From positions 1,612,001-1,676,000 of the forward strand of contig NZ_CP107772.1 of assembly GCF_036345155.1 (NCBI RefSeq): a stretch of DNA of 64,000 nucleotides, in the 5' to 3' direction. This DNA comes from Streptomyces sp. NBC_00582. GTDB lineage: Bacteria; Actinomycetota; Actinomycetes; Streptomycetales; Streptomycetaceae. The notes under the pieces were generated by a model, which had not been told where the DNA came from, did no database searches, and was given only the letters and a program-made list of their open reading frames with translations. Position 1 is the first letter of the stretch; every line of letters starts with the position of its first letter. Made by a program: the position numbers and the translations under genes. Below, piece after piece: positions 35,696 to 43,541 of the stretch.

Positions 35696-35840
35696 GAGTA
35701 GGACCGCCGCGGGGCCCGCGCGCGCCCCACAGACACGCACCGCGACCTCAGCGGCGTGTGCACTCCACGGGACCGTCGTGCATCTCGACGGTCCCGTCGG
35801 GGTGCGGCACCGGGCGGCGCTCGGTCATCCGGGCGCCGTA
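35696..35840. repeat. 145-bp tandem duplication, copy 2
   Basis: Second copy, in direct orientation, again starting GAGTAG and ending at CATCCGGGCGCCG. It carries the same hairpin at 35767-35797. Confidence 0.9.
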
Positions 35841-36287
35841 GGTCTCGACATGGCGCATCGCCCCCTCGGCGGAGGTGAAGTCGACGAGGGCGATCGCCAC
35901 CCGGCACCTCGAGGTCGCGTCGCGCCCCTGTGCAAGATGCGGCCCGCGTCCACTCAGGGCCGCGGTCCGGCACGAGCACCGCCCGGTCCACGTCGGCGGG
36001 CAGCGCGGCCGGGTCCACCACCTGCCCCCGGCGGTGACCAGGAGGCCGCTGAGGCCGACCGGTCCCCCGTGCCGCACAGCTCCACGGTCGTCGGCCCGGC
36101 CCCCACCACCGTGTTCCCGCCCCCGCCGAGCTCCGGCATGTGCCCCCGATCTCCGCGTCTATTTCCCGCCGACCCTTTCCCGGCACGAGCTGATCCGACC
36201 GACGATGCGCGATCTCGATCACGCGGGGTGGAGGACCCACGGTCCGGGGCCCTCCTCACCGGCGTGCGCGTGACGCATGATGGCCGT
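35748..36287 (-). pseudogene. Gene-poor stretch with a possible minus-strand gene remnant
   Basis: No convincing complete gene lies between 35557 and 36287. On the minus strand, 35748-35900 reads VAIALVDFTSAEGAMRHVET then YGARMTERRPVPHP and DGTVEMHDGPVECTRR, which looks like a real C-terminus. Upstream (36000-36200) the frame shifts and only low-complexity, proline/arginine-rich translation is found. It may be the tail of a small decayed gene; I do not recognise its family. Codon-position GC is also irregular here. Confidence 0.4.
35767..35797. terminator. Hairpin (terminator-like), copy 2
   Basis: Identical 12-bp stem and loop, exactly 145 bases after copy 1. Confidence 0.55.
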
Positions 36288-37280
36288 ATGAAAGAGCTGG
36301 CCGGGCGCCTGACCGCACTGGACCCGGACGCAGGTGCCGCCGTGCGGGTCATCGCCTACTTCGACCGGCTGGCCGAGACGCGGGCCGGCGTGGAGGCGCT
36401 GGTGCGCGGGGCGGCCGTCCTGGCCGGGGTGCCCGCGCGGCTGGTCGACGCCGACCGGCGGGTACGGGTGCGGGTCGAGGCGGACGGCACCCGCCGGGAC
36501 TCGGACCTGCCGCCGGATCCTCGGTGGCCGTCCGCCGCGCTGACGCCGGACGGTCCGCCCGCGCTGTGGCTGGAACGCGCGGACGCGGCGCCGAGCGTGG
36601 TCGACGCGGTGATCCTGGAACGGGCCGCCGGAGCGGCGCGCCTGGTCCTCGACCGCACCCGGGGACGGGCCCCGCTCGACGATCCCGCCCTGGTCGAGAC
36701 GCTCCTGGACGGCACGGCCGGCGAACCGGCCCGGCTGCACGCGGCCCGGCGGCTCGGCCTCGACTCGCTCGTCACCGCCCGCGCGCTCGCCACCCCGGGC
36801 GGACGGCCCCGGGTGGTCGCCGCTGAGGGCCCGGTCACCGAGACCGTCGCGCTGCGGACCGGCGTCGGCCCCGCCGTCCCCGTCCCCGACCTCCCCCGCT
36901 CCTGGGCCGCCGCCCGCACCGCGCTGCGGTTCACCGCCGAGGGCACCGGGCAGGATCCGGGGCCGCGGGTGGTGTACGCCGAGGAGCTCGGCGGGATCGC
37001 GCTGCTGGCCGACGTCGTCGTGCCGGGCGCCGAGCCGCCGCCGGACGTCCAGGCTCTGGAGGCGGCCGCCGCGGACGCGCCCTGGCTGCTGACCACGCTG
37101 TACGCCGTCGTCGCGACGGCGAGTCTGCGGGCGGCCGCGGCCGAGGCGAACGTGCACCACTCCACGCTCCAGGACCGGCTGGTGCACGCCGAGCATCTGC
37201 TGGGCTGGCCGGTGCGCACCCCGCAGGGCCGGCTGCGGGTGCACCTCGCGCTGACGACACGGCGGCTGGCACGGCCGTAG
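36288..37280 (+). CDS. PucR-type helix-turn-helix regulator
   Basis: About 330 residues. The C-terminus (residues about 270-330: LLTTLYAVVATASLRAAAAEANVHHSTLQDRLVHAEHLLGWP, given as landmarks) is the PucR_HTH_30 domain, and the middle resembles a CdaR/GGDEF-like region. The N-terminus resembles a GAF-like sensor. Ligand unknown; family members sense purines, sugars or amino acids. ATG at 36288 was chosen over a very long upstream open frame because that frame runs through the tandem repeats and the esterase region. Tandem 9-bp repeats follow the stop. Confidence 0.85.
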   Translation: MKELAGRLTALDPDAGAAVRVIAYFDRLAETRAGVEALVRGAAVLAGVPARLVDADRRVRVRVEADGTRRDSDLPPDPRWPSAALTPDGPPALWLERADAAPSVVDAVILERAAGAARLVLDRTRGRAPLDDPALVETLLDGTAGEPARLHAARRLGLDSLVTARALATPGGRPRVVAAEGPVTETVALRTGVGPAVPVPDLPRSWAAARTALRFTAEGTGQDPGPRVVYAEELGGIALLADVVVPGAEPPPDVQALEAAAADAPWLLTTLYAVVATASLRAAAAEANVHHSTLQDRLVHAEHLLGWPVRTPQGRLRVHLALTTRRLARP

Positions 37281-37296
37281 GACCGCCGCTCCCCGA

Positions 37297-37350
37297 GATC
37301 CCATTGATCCCAAAGATCCCAGAGATCCCCGAGATCCCAGAGATCCCCGA
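37297..37350. repeat. 9-bp tandem repeats (GATCCCnnA)
   Basis: About six consecutive 9-base units of the form GATCCCAGA, GATCCCCGA, GATCCCATT and GATCCCAAA between the PucR gene and the binding-protein gene. Likely slippage-prone. Confidence 0.85.
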
Positions 37351-37353
37351 GGG

Positions 37354-37375
37354 CGTTCAACCGTTCGATTGAACG
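37354..37375. promoter_or_regulatory. Inverted repeat CGTTCAA...TTGAACG
   Basis: Perfect 7-base arms around CCGTTCGA right after the 9-bp repeats and 131 bases before the binding-protein start. Operator or weak terminator of the PucR gene; undecided. Confidence 0.5.
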
Positions 37376-37505
37376 GGGGTTCCACCGCACGCCTGTCGTC
37401 CGGTCCGTCCGGACGACGCGCGGGGCAGGACGGGCGGCGCAGAATCGGGGGCGACCGCGGCGCCCGGTCCCCACCCCCCTCAGAGATCAGAGAGGTCTCC
37501 GCACC

Positions 37506-38648
37506 ATGCCCAGCTCCCCCAGCAGAAGGCGTCTCCTCGCGACCGGCGCGGGTGCCGCCCTCGGCCTAGGCGCCCTCGCGGCCTCCCCCGCCACGGCGAC
37601 CCCCGCGGCCCCGGCGTCCACCCGGTCCGCCTCCGGCGCCGAGGAGACCCGGTCGCTCGACGAGCTGTACCGGGCCGCGCTCGCGGAGGGCGGCAAGCTC
37701 GTCGTCTACGCGGGCGGGGACACCCCGACCCAGCAGGACGGCACCAAGGCCGCCTTCCTCAAGCGTTTTCCGGACATCGACCTGACGCTGATCGTGGACT
37801 ACAGCAAGTACCACGACGTCCGGATCGACAACCAGCTCGCGACCGGCACCCTCGTCCCCGACGTCGTCCAGCTGCAGACGCTCCAGGACTTCGTCCGCTG
37901 GAAGTCCCAGGGCCGGCTCCTGCCGTACCGGCCCGCCGGGTTCTCCCTGGTCCACGAGAAGTTCAAGGACCCGCAGGGCGCGTGGGTCGCGGTCGCCGCG
38001 ATCGGTTTCAGCTTCATGTACGGCACGGACGCGGTCGGCGCCGACGCCCCGCGTACCCCGCTGGACCTGCTCGACGCCCGCTGGAAGGGGAGGATCGCCT
38101 CCTCCTTCCCGCACGACGACGACGCCGTCCTCTTCCTCTACTCGCTGTACGTCAAGCACTACGGCTGGGACTTCGTGGCCCGGCTGGCCGCGCAGGACGT
38201 GCGGTTCGCGCGCGGCAGCAACTCCCCCGGTGAGGCCGTGCGCGCCGGACGGTACGCGATCGGTGTCGGCGGCTCCGGCGCGCCCCTGGGCACCGGCCCC
38301 GTGAAGTGGGTGATGCCGGACAGCGCCCCGTTCATGGCCTGGGGCCAGCGGGCGGCGATCCTGAAGGCGGCCCGGAACACCACGGCGGCCAAGCTGTACC
38401 TCAACTGGCAGCTGTCGACGGCCACGCAGCAGGGCGCCTTCAACGGCTGGTCGGTGCGCACCGACATCACTCCGCCGGCCGGGCTGAAGCCGGTCTGGGA
38501 GTACCCGAACGCGAACATCGACGGTTTCCCCCGGTTCATGTCCGACCGCGCCGAGGTGGAGCGGCTGAAGCAGACCTTCGCCCTGTACTTCGGCGAGGTG
38601 AAGGGCGACCCGACGCCGGGCTTCCTCGGGCTGCACCCGGGCGCCTGA
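37506..38648 (+). CDS. Extracellular solute-binding protein, Tat-exported
   Basis: 380 residues. Tat signal SRRRLLATGAGAALGLGALA at the N-terminus, then an ABC-type binding-protein fold of the Fe(III)/spermidine group: GGKLVVYAGGDTPTQQDGT, FPDIDLTLIVDYSKYHD, PDVVQLQTLQDFVRWK, LLDARWKGRIAS. No lipobox is seen. There is no permease or ATPase next to it, so it either serves a remote transporter or has another secreted role. ATG 37506 has AGAGAGG 12-18 bases upstream. Confidence 0.87.
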   Translation: MPSSPSRRRLLATGAGAALGLGALAASPATATPAAPASTRSASGAEETRSLDELYRAALAEGGKLVVYAGGDTPTQQDGTKAAFLKRFPDIDLTLIVDYSKYHDVRIDNQLATGTLVPDVVQLQTLQDFVRWKSQGRLLPYRPAGFSLVHEKFKDPQGAWVAVAAIGFSFMYGTDAVGADAPRTPLDLLDARWKGRIASSFPHDDDAVLFLYSLYVKHYGWDFVARLAAQDVRFARGSNSPGEAVRAGRYAIGVGGSGAPLGTGPVKWVMPDSAPFMAWGQRAAILKAARNTTAAKLYLNWQLSTATQQGAFNGWSVRTDITPPAGLKPVWEYPNANIDGFPRFMSDRAEVERLKQTFALYFGEVKGDPTPGFLGLHPGA

Positions 38649-38696
38649 CCGAGAACGGTCCCTCCTCACACGGCCCCTACAGGTGACGGATAGATT

Positions 38697-38734
38697 GGAC
38701 CCCCTGTTCGAACGGATCATCGTCCAGGGGGTCC
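38697..38734 (+). promoter_or_regulatory. Leader hairpin just before the histidine kinase
   Basis: GGACCCCCTG (38697-38706) and CAGGGGGTCC (38725-38734) are exact inverted repeats with an 18-base loop. The right arm ends 3 bases before the GTG start and includes the only possible ribosome site, so the folded leader could limit translation; or the site is a palindromic operator. Confidence 0.55.
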
Positions 38735-38737
38735 TCC

Positions 38738-39985
38738 GTGTCCGACCGCGCTCCCGTCCGCAGCCTTGCGAGGGCCGTACGCGGGAGCCGGCCGACGCCC
38801 GCCCTCCTCGCCCACACCACGTTCTTCGTCGTCCTCGCCGCCGGGCTGATCCGGCTCGTGGAACTGAACATCGCGCTGTGCTGGGAGATCGTCACGCTCA
38901 GCGGAGTGCTGGCGCTGGTGTACACGGGCGGGCTCGCGGCCGGTGAGCGGCTCGGAAGGGCCGGCGGGCTCCTGTGGGTCGGCGCCCTGCTGACGCTGTG
39001 GAGCGGCCTGGTCCTGCGGTCCCCCGCTTCGCTCACGGCCGCCTACGCCTGGGGCGCGATCCCGCTGGCCTGTGCGGCGCTGCGGGCGCTCGGGCGGCGG
39101 GAGGCCGGGGTGGCGGTGGCGATCCTCACCGTGGTGCTCGCCGGTCAACTCGTGCGCAGCACCGGAGGGTTCGATCCGGAGATCGTGCTGATCCCGGTGG
39201 CGGCCGTGTGGGGCACGGTGGCCCTCTACCGGTCCCAGCAGCGGGCCGCCGCCGAACGGCTGCGGCTCGTCGAGGAGTTGCGGGGCACCCGGGACGTCCT
39301 GGCCCGGCAGCAGCGGCGGGCCGGGGTGCTGGCCGAACGGGCCAGGATCGCCCGGGATCTGCACGACACGCTGGCCCAGGAGCTCGCCGGCGGGGTCATG
39401 CTGCTGCAGGCCGCCGAGCGGGACTGGGACGCGCGGGCGGACGTGGCCCGCACCCGGGTGCGGGCCGTCGCCGACGGGCTGCACACCACGCTCGCCGAGA
39501 CCCGCAGGATCATCCGCGATCTGACGCCGTCGGCCGTGGACGAGGCGGGGCTGGAGGGCGCGCTGCGGCTGCTGTGCGCGCGGGCGGAGGCGGAGGGCGC
39601 GGCGGCGCGGGTCCGCTTCCGCACGGCGGACGGGCACGGAACGGTCTTCGACGGACAGGCCGCGGCCACGCTCTTCCGGGTCGCGCAGAGCGCGCTGGCC
39701 AATGTGCGGGAACACGCGCGTGCGGTGAACGTCCAGGTCACCCTGCGGGCCGGGGTGGACCGGGTGGAGCTCGAAGTACGCGACGACGGCGCCGGGTTCG
39801 AGCCCGGCCGGCTGACCGGTCCCTCTTCGGCGGGCCGGGGGCTGGGTCTGCCGGCCGCCCGCGCCCGGCTGCGCGAGTGCGGCGGCGACCTCGACATCGG
39901 CAGTGCCCCGGGCCGCGGCACCTGTGTCCGGGCCACGGTCCCGACGGCGCCCTCGGCCCGTCCGGCGCCGGTGGCCGCCCGGTGA
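38738..39985 (+). CDS. Sensor histidine kinase (NarL-type partner, HisKA_3)
   Basis: 415 residues. Four to five N-terminal membrane spans (residues about 25-155), then a dimerisation domain with phosphoacceptor H209 in RIARDLHDTLAQELAGG and a HATPase domain (LFRVAQSALANVREHARA, DDGAGFEPGRL, GRGLGLPAARARL). This is the Streptomyces-type two-component kinase with a short or absent external sensor loop. GTG start. The stop overlaps the response-regulator start (GTGA). The signal is unknown. Confidence 0.93.
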   Translation: MSDRAPVRSLARAVRGSRPTPALLAHTTFFVVLAAGLIRLVELNIALCWEIVTLSGVLALVYTGGLAAGERLGRAGGLLWVGALLTLWSGLVLRSPASLTAAYAWGAIPLACAALRALGRREAGVAVAILTVVLAGQLVRSTGGFDPEIVLIPVAAVWGTVALYRSQQRAAAERLRLVEELRGTRDVLARQQRRAGVLAERARIARDLHDTLAQELAGGVMLLQAAERDWDARADVARTRVRAVADGLHTTLAETRRIIRDLTPSAVDEAGLEGALRLLCARAEAEGAAARVRFRTADGHGTVFDGQAAATLFRVAQSALANVREHARAVNVQVTLRAGVDRVELEVRDDGAGFEPGRLTGPSSAGRGLGLPAARARLRECGGDLDIGSAPGRGTCVRATVPTAPSARPAPVAAR

Positions 39986-40626
39986 GCGGTGGGCCGTTGC
40001 GGGTGCTGCTCGCGGACGACCATGCCGTCGTACGGGCCGGGTTGCGGGCGCTGCTGGAGGGCGAGCCGGATGTCGAGGTGGTCGCCGAGGCGGGGAGTGG
40101 GGAGGAGGCCGTCGGGCTGGCGGCGCGGCTGTCGCCCGATGTGGTGCTGATGGATCTGCGGTTCGGCGGCGGGGGCGGCGTCGACGGGATCGAGGCGGTA
40201 CGGCGGCTCGCGGCCGAGGCGCCGGGGGTGCGTGCGGTGATGCTGACGAGTTACTCGGGGCGCGCCGATGTGGTGCGCGCCCTGGAGGCGGGGGCGCGGG
40301 GTTATGTGCTGAAGGCGGGGCCGCCCGAGGAGTTGTTCCGGGCGGTGCGCGGCGCCGCCGTCGGGGCGTTGGGCCTGGCACCGGAGGTGATGGACGAGCT
40401 GGTGGGCCAAGTGGTCGCGCCCGAACGGGAGTTGAGCGGGCGGGAGGTGGAGGTGGTGCGGCTGCTGGCGGAGGGGCTGAGCAACCGGGCCATCGCCGGG
40501 GCGCTGTTCCTGAGCGAGGCCACCGTCAAGACGCATCTGGTGCGCCTGTACCGCAAGCTGGGGGCGGACAACCGGGCGGCGGCGGTGTCGGAGGCGGTGC
40601 GCCGGGGGTTGCTGGATCTGGGGTGA
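39982..40626 (+). CDS. NarL/FixJ-type response regulator
   Basis: 214 residues. Receiver domain with acidic pocket LLADDHAVVR, phosphoacceptor D58 in VVLMDLRF, threonine switch MLTSYSG, lysine VLKAG, and a LuxR-type DNA-binding domain (LSGREVEVVRLLAEGLSNRAIA, ATVKTHLVRLYRKLGADNRA). It is the cognate partner of the coupled kinase. Targets are not visible; the MFS gene is convergent. Confidence 0.95.
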   Translation: MSGGPLRVLLADDHAVVRAGLRALLEGEPDVEVVAEAGSGEEAVGLAARLSPDVVLMDLRFGGGGGVDGIEAVRRLAAEAPGVRAVMLTSYSGRADVVRALEAGARGYVLKAGPPEELFRAVRGAAVGALGLAPEVMDELVGQVVAPERELSGREVEVVRLLAEGLSNRAIAGALFLSEATVKTHLVRLYRKLGADNRAAAVSEAVRRGLLDLG

Positions 40627-40658
40627 GACCGGGCGGCCGTACGACAGGAACAGAGAAA

Positions 40659-40685
40659 GGGGGCGCCCGGTGGCCGGGTGCCCCC
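40659..40685. terminator. Bidirectional terminator hairpin
   Basis: Stem GGGGGCGCCCGG / CCGGGTGCCCCC (one G-T pair) with loop TGG, between the convergent response regulator and the MFS gene. Confidence 0.8.
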
Positions 40686-40708
40686 CGATGTGTTTCGGAC
40701 GACGTGGG

Positions 40709-42169
40709 TCAGACCTTGGCGGTCTGCTCCGGCTCGGTGGCCGGGTCCGTCGCCTCCGTGCCGGCCGCCGCGGCCCGGGCGGCCGGGATGACGGTGGCGA
40801 TGGCGGCGGAGACCAGGGCGAGGCCGCCGCCGACGAGGAGCGCGGTGCGGAAGCCGTCCTCGGAGGCGAAGGTGTAGCCGCCCATGGTGGTGGTCATCTG
40901 GGAGAGGATCACGCCGATGACGGCGGAGCCGATCGAGGTGCCGAGCGAGCGCATCAGGGTGTTGAAGGCGTTCGCGGCGGCGGTCTCCGTCAGCGGTACC
41001 GAGCTCATGATCAGCGCGGGCATGGCGCCGTAGGCGAGGCCGACACCGCTGCTGGTGATGATCGTGACGAGCATGACGCCCCAGGCGGAGCCGATCAGGG
41101 CCATGGAGGCGAAGTAGCCGGCGGCCAGCACCAGGGCGCCGCAGATCAGGGTGAACTTCGGGCCGCGGGCGTTGGTGAGCTTCCCGCCGAGCGGTGAGAC
41201 CACCATCATCATCAGCCCGCCGGGGGCCATCCACAGACCCGCGGCCAGCATCGACTGGCCGAGTCCGTAGCCGGTGGCCTCCGGGAACTGCAGCAGCTGC
41301 GGCATCACCAGCATGCTCGCGTACATGCCGAAGCCGATGAACACCGAGGCGAGGTTGGTCAGGAGCACCCGGGGGCGTGCGGTGGTGCGCAGATCGATCA
41401 GCGGGTCGGTGGTGCGGATCTCCCAGACGCCCCAGCCGAGCACCACCACGAGGGCGGCGGCGAACAGACCGAGCGTGGTGCCCGAGGCCCAGCCCCAGTC
41501 CGCGCCCTTGGAGACGCCGAGGAGCAGGCAGACCAGACCGATGCCGAGACCGATCGCGCCGGGCAGGTCGAAGCGCTGGCCCTTGGCGCCGGCGGGGACG
41601 TCCGGGACGAGCAGGAAGATCAGCACGGCGACGACGGCGGCCAGGGCGGCCGAACCCCAGAAGAGCGCCCGCCAGTCGGCGTACTGGGCGACCGCGGCGG
41701 CCAGCGGCAGGCCGATGGCGCCGCCGATGCCCATGGAGGCGCTGACCAGCGCGATGGAGCCGCTGAGCTTCTCGGCCGGTACGACGTCCCGCAGCAGGGC
41801 GATGCCGAGCGGCACCATGCCCATGCCCATGCCCTGGAGACCGCGGCCGACGATCATCGTCACGACGTCGGAGGCGAAGGCGCACACCACGGAGCCGACG
41901 ACCAGTGGCACGGAGCAGGCGAGCAGCATCCGGCGCTTGCCGACCAGGTCGCCGAGGCGGCCGACGACCGGGACGCACACCGCCGCCACCAGCAGGGTGA
42001 CCGTGATCACCCAGGCCGCGTTCGAGGAGGAGGTGTCCAGGATCCGGGGCAGCTCGGCGATGAGGGGCGTGACCAGCGTCTGCATGATCGCCGCCGTGGT
42101 GCCGGCGAAGGCCAGCGTGGCGATCACGGCTCCTGGGCGGGCCGTGGGCTGGGGAACGGGGGCGCCCAT
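40709..42169 (-). CDS. MFS drug efflux transporter (DHA2, EmrB/QacA type)
   Basis: Inner-membrane proton-drug antiporter, 486 residues with 14 predicted spans. Landmarks: ATLAFAGTTAAIMQTLVTPL, the motif-A-like GRLGDLVGKRRMLL, motif-C-like IGGAIGLPLAAAVAQYADWRA. A C-terminal hydrophilic tail ends AAGTEATDPATEPEQTAKV. ATG 42169 follows GAGGAGAG. Divergent from a MarR regulator, which is likely its repressor; the TetR gene after it may also be involved. Confidence 0.93.
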   Translation of the reverse strand: MGAPVPQPTARPGAVIATLAFAGTTAAIMQTLVTPLIAELPRILDTSSSNAAWVITVTLLVAAVCVPVVGRLGDLVGKRRMLLACSVPLVVGSVVCAFASDVVTMIVGRGLQGMGMGMVPLGIALLRDVVPAEKLSGSIALVSASMGIGGAIGLPLAAAVAQYADWRALFWGSAALAAVVAVLIFLLVPDVPAGAKGQRFDLPGAIGLGIGLVCLLLGVSKGADWGWASGTTLGLFAAALVVVLGWGVWEIRTTDPLIDLRTTARPRVLLTNLASVFIGFGMYASMLVMPQLLQFPEATGYGLGQSMLAAGLWMAPGGLMMMVVSPLGGKLTNARGPKFTLICGALVLAAGYFASMALIGSAWGVMLVTIITSSGVGLAYGAMPALIMSSVPLTETAAANAFNTLMRSLGTSIGSAVIGVILSQMTTTMGGYTFASEDGFRTALLVGGGLALVSAAIATVIPAARAAAAGTEATDPATEPEQTAKV

Positions 42170-42239
42170 GGGGGACTCTCCTCGGTGAAGGGGTGGGGAG
42201 GGGACGTACGGAAAGGGGATGCGGGAAGATGTGCATCGT

Positions 42240-42269
42240 ACATGTCGTGTGTATCAACCACATGACGTG
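42240..42269. promoter_or_regulatory. Paired ACATGnCGTG direct repeats in the MFS/MarR promoter region
   Basis: ACATGTCGTG at 42240 and ACATGACGTG at 42260 are direct repeats exactly 20 bp apart (two helical turns), in the 133-base divergent region. Candidate regulator-binding sites. Confidence 0.45.
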
Positions 42270-42302
42270 GCCCGTGCACACCCGTATGCCAGGATGAGCC
42301 CC

Positions 42303-42758
42303 ATGGAGACGCCCACCCATGAGGTCGAGTACGAGCAGATGCTGCTCAGCCGTCACACGTTCCTCAACCAGCGGGGCGGCCGCCGCAAGAACAGCCTCAT
42401 GGAGCGCAGCGCGTACATCCTGCTGAGCAGGATCCGGGTGCAGGGCCCGATGTCGATCGGTGAGCTCAGTGACGCCTTCGGCCTGGACGCCTCCACGCTG
42501 AACCGGCAGACGGCGGCGGCGATGCGGTCCGGCCTGATCGAGCGCATCCCCGATCCCGGGGGCGGGATGGCCCGCAAGTTCCGTCTCACCGAGGAGGGGC
42601 TGCGGCTGCTGGACGCGGAGCGGGAGGGGATCGTCGACATCCTGGGCCAGGTGATGCACGACTGGTCGGACGACGACATCGCCGCCTTCGCGAGCTATCT
42701 ACGACGCTTCAACAACGGCATCGAGGCCATCGGCGGCCGCCCCTGGCCACGCCCCTAG
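42303..42758 (+). CDS. MarR-family transcriptional regulator
   Basis: 151 residues. Winged helix: AYILLSRIRVQGPMSIGELSD, FGLDASTLNRQTAAAMRSGLIERIPDP (as landmarks at 50-95), GGMARKFRLTEEG wing. Probably represses the divergent MFS pump. I chose ATG 42303 because AGGA lies 8 bases upstream; ATG 42294 is also possible. The TetR gene follows after a short gap. Confidence 0.9.
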   Translation: METPTHEVEYEQMLLSRHTFLNQRGGRRKNSLMERSAYILLSRIRVQGPMSIGELSDAFGLDASTLNRQTAAAMRSGLIERIPDPGGGMARKFRLTEEGLRLLDAEREGIVDILGQVMHDWSDDDIAAFASYLRRFNNGIEAIGGRPWPRP

Positions 42759-42776
42759 CCTCCTGCCATCATGAGC

Positions 42777-42797
42777 AAGCGGAACGGTGTCTCGCTT
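42777..42797. promoter_or_regulatory. 21-bp TetR-type operator AAGCGnnACnnnGTnnCGCTT
   Basis: Palindrome with arms AAGCG and CGCTT and inner AC/GT symmetry, 28-48 bases before the preferred TetR start at 42825. A second hairpin (TCTCGCT at 42790, AGCGAGA at 42803) overlaps it. Likely autoregulatory. Confidence 0.6.
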
Positions 42798-42824
42798 GAT
42801 GGAGCGAGAGAGGAGGAACGGGCG

Positions 42825-43415
42825 GTGAAGGACGCCGAGCGCGGCGCGGGGCAGGCGGCGCGACCGCAGCGGGCGGACGCGCGGCGGAACAAGGAGAGCC
42901 TGCTGGACGCGGCCGCCGCGATCTTCGTGGAGTCCGGCGTGGAGGCGCCGGTGCGCGACATCGCGGCGAAGGCCGGTGTCGGCACGGCCACGATCTACCG
43001 CCACTTCCCCACGCGGGCGGATCTGATCATCTCGGTGTACCGGCACCAGGTCGAGGCCTGCGCCGAGGCGGGACCGGCGCTGCTGGAGACCGGCCCGACC
43101 CCCTACGCGGCGCTGCGGCGGTGGATCGACCTCTTCACCGACTTCCTGGTCACCAAGCACGGGCTCGCGGCCGTGCTCCAGTCCGACGACGCCGGCTTCG
43201 AGGGCCTGCACCGCTATTTCCTCGACCGGCTGATGCCCGTGTGCACCCGGCTCATCGAAGCCGCCGTCGCCTCCGGCGAGATCCGCTCCGGCGTCACGGC
43301 CTACGAACTGATGCGCGGTGTCGGCAATCTCTGCATCGGCGCCGAGCACGACGCCCGCTACGACGCCCGCCGCCTGGTCGACCTCCTCGTCGCGGGACTG
43401 CGCCGACCGCACTAG
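42825..43415 (+). CDS. TetR-family transcriptional regulator
   Basis: About 196 residues. HTH: SLLDAAAAIFVESGVEAPVR, DIAAKAGVGTATIYRHFPTRADLI. C-terminal SBI-like ligand domain with LMRGVGNLCIGAEHD. I chose GTG 42825 because AGGAGG lies 8 bases upstream; ATG 42771 would put the operator palindrome inside the coding region. Follows MarR in the same direction. Ends before a perfect terminator hairpin. Confidence 0.9.
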   Translation: MKDAERGAGQAARPQRADARRNKESLLDAAAAIFVESGVEAPVRDIAAKAGVGTATIYRHFPTRADLIISVYRHQVEACAEAGPALLETGPTPYAALRRWIDLFTDFLVTKHGLAAVLQSDDAGFEGLHRYFLDRLMPVCTRLIEAAVASGEIRSGVTAYELMRGVGNLCIGAEHDARYDARRLVDLLVAGLRRPH

Positions 43416-43503
43416 GGGGTGCTCCGAAAGTCCTGTGCGGTGCCCGCGGTGTCCGGTGCGTGCTCTCGGCGTGCTCCCGGGACTCGACGCCGGGCCGGTA
43501 CGA

Positions 43504-43534
43504 CGGTCCGAGCCTCGGCGGGAGGCTCGGACCG
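43504..43534. terminator. Bidirectional terminator hairpin
   Basis: Perfect 13-bp stem CGGTCCGAGCCTC / GAGGCTCGGACCG with loop GGCGG between the convergent TetR and GH43 genes. Confidence 0.85.
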
Positions 43535-43541
43535 CGCGGTA

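Noticed and set aside
33975..36287. Long upstream extension of the PucR-type gene
   Set aside because: It crosses the TerC gene, the esterase gene in another frame and the tandem duplication; the real domain starts at 36288.
37297..37350. Possible CRISPR array
   Set aside because: 9-bp units without unique spacers; simple tandem repeat.
40302..42659. 785-codon minus-strand frame over the response regulator and MFS genes
   Set aside because: Out of frame with the MFS transporter; composition is that of high-GC shadow coding.
42771..42824. Upstream ATG start for the TetR gene
   Set aside because: Would place a clear TetR-type operator in the coding region and has no ribosome site, whereas GTG 42825 follows AGGAGG.
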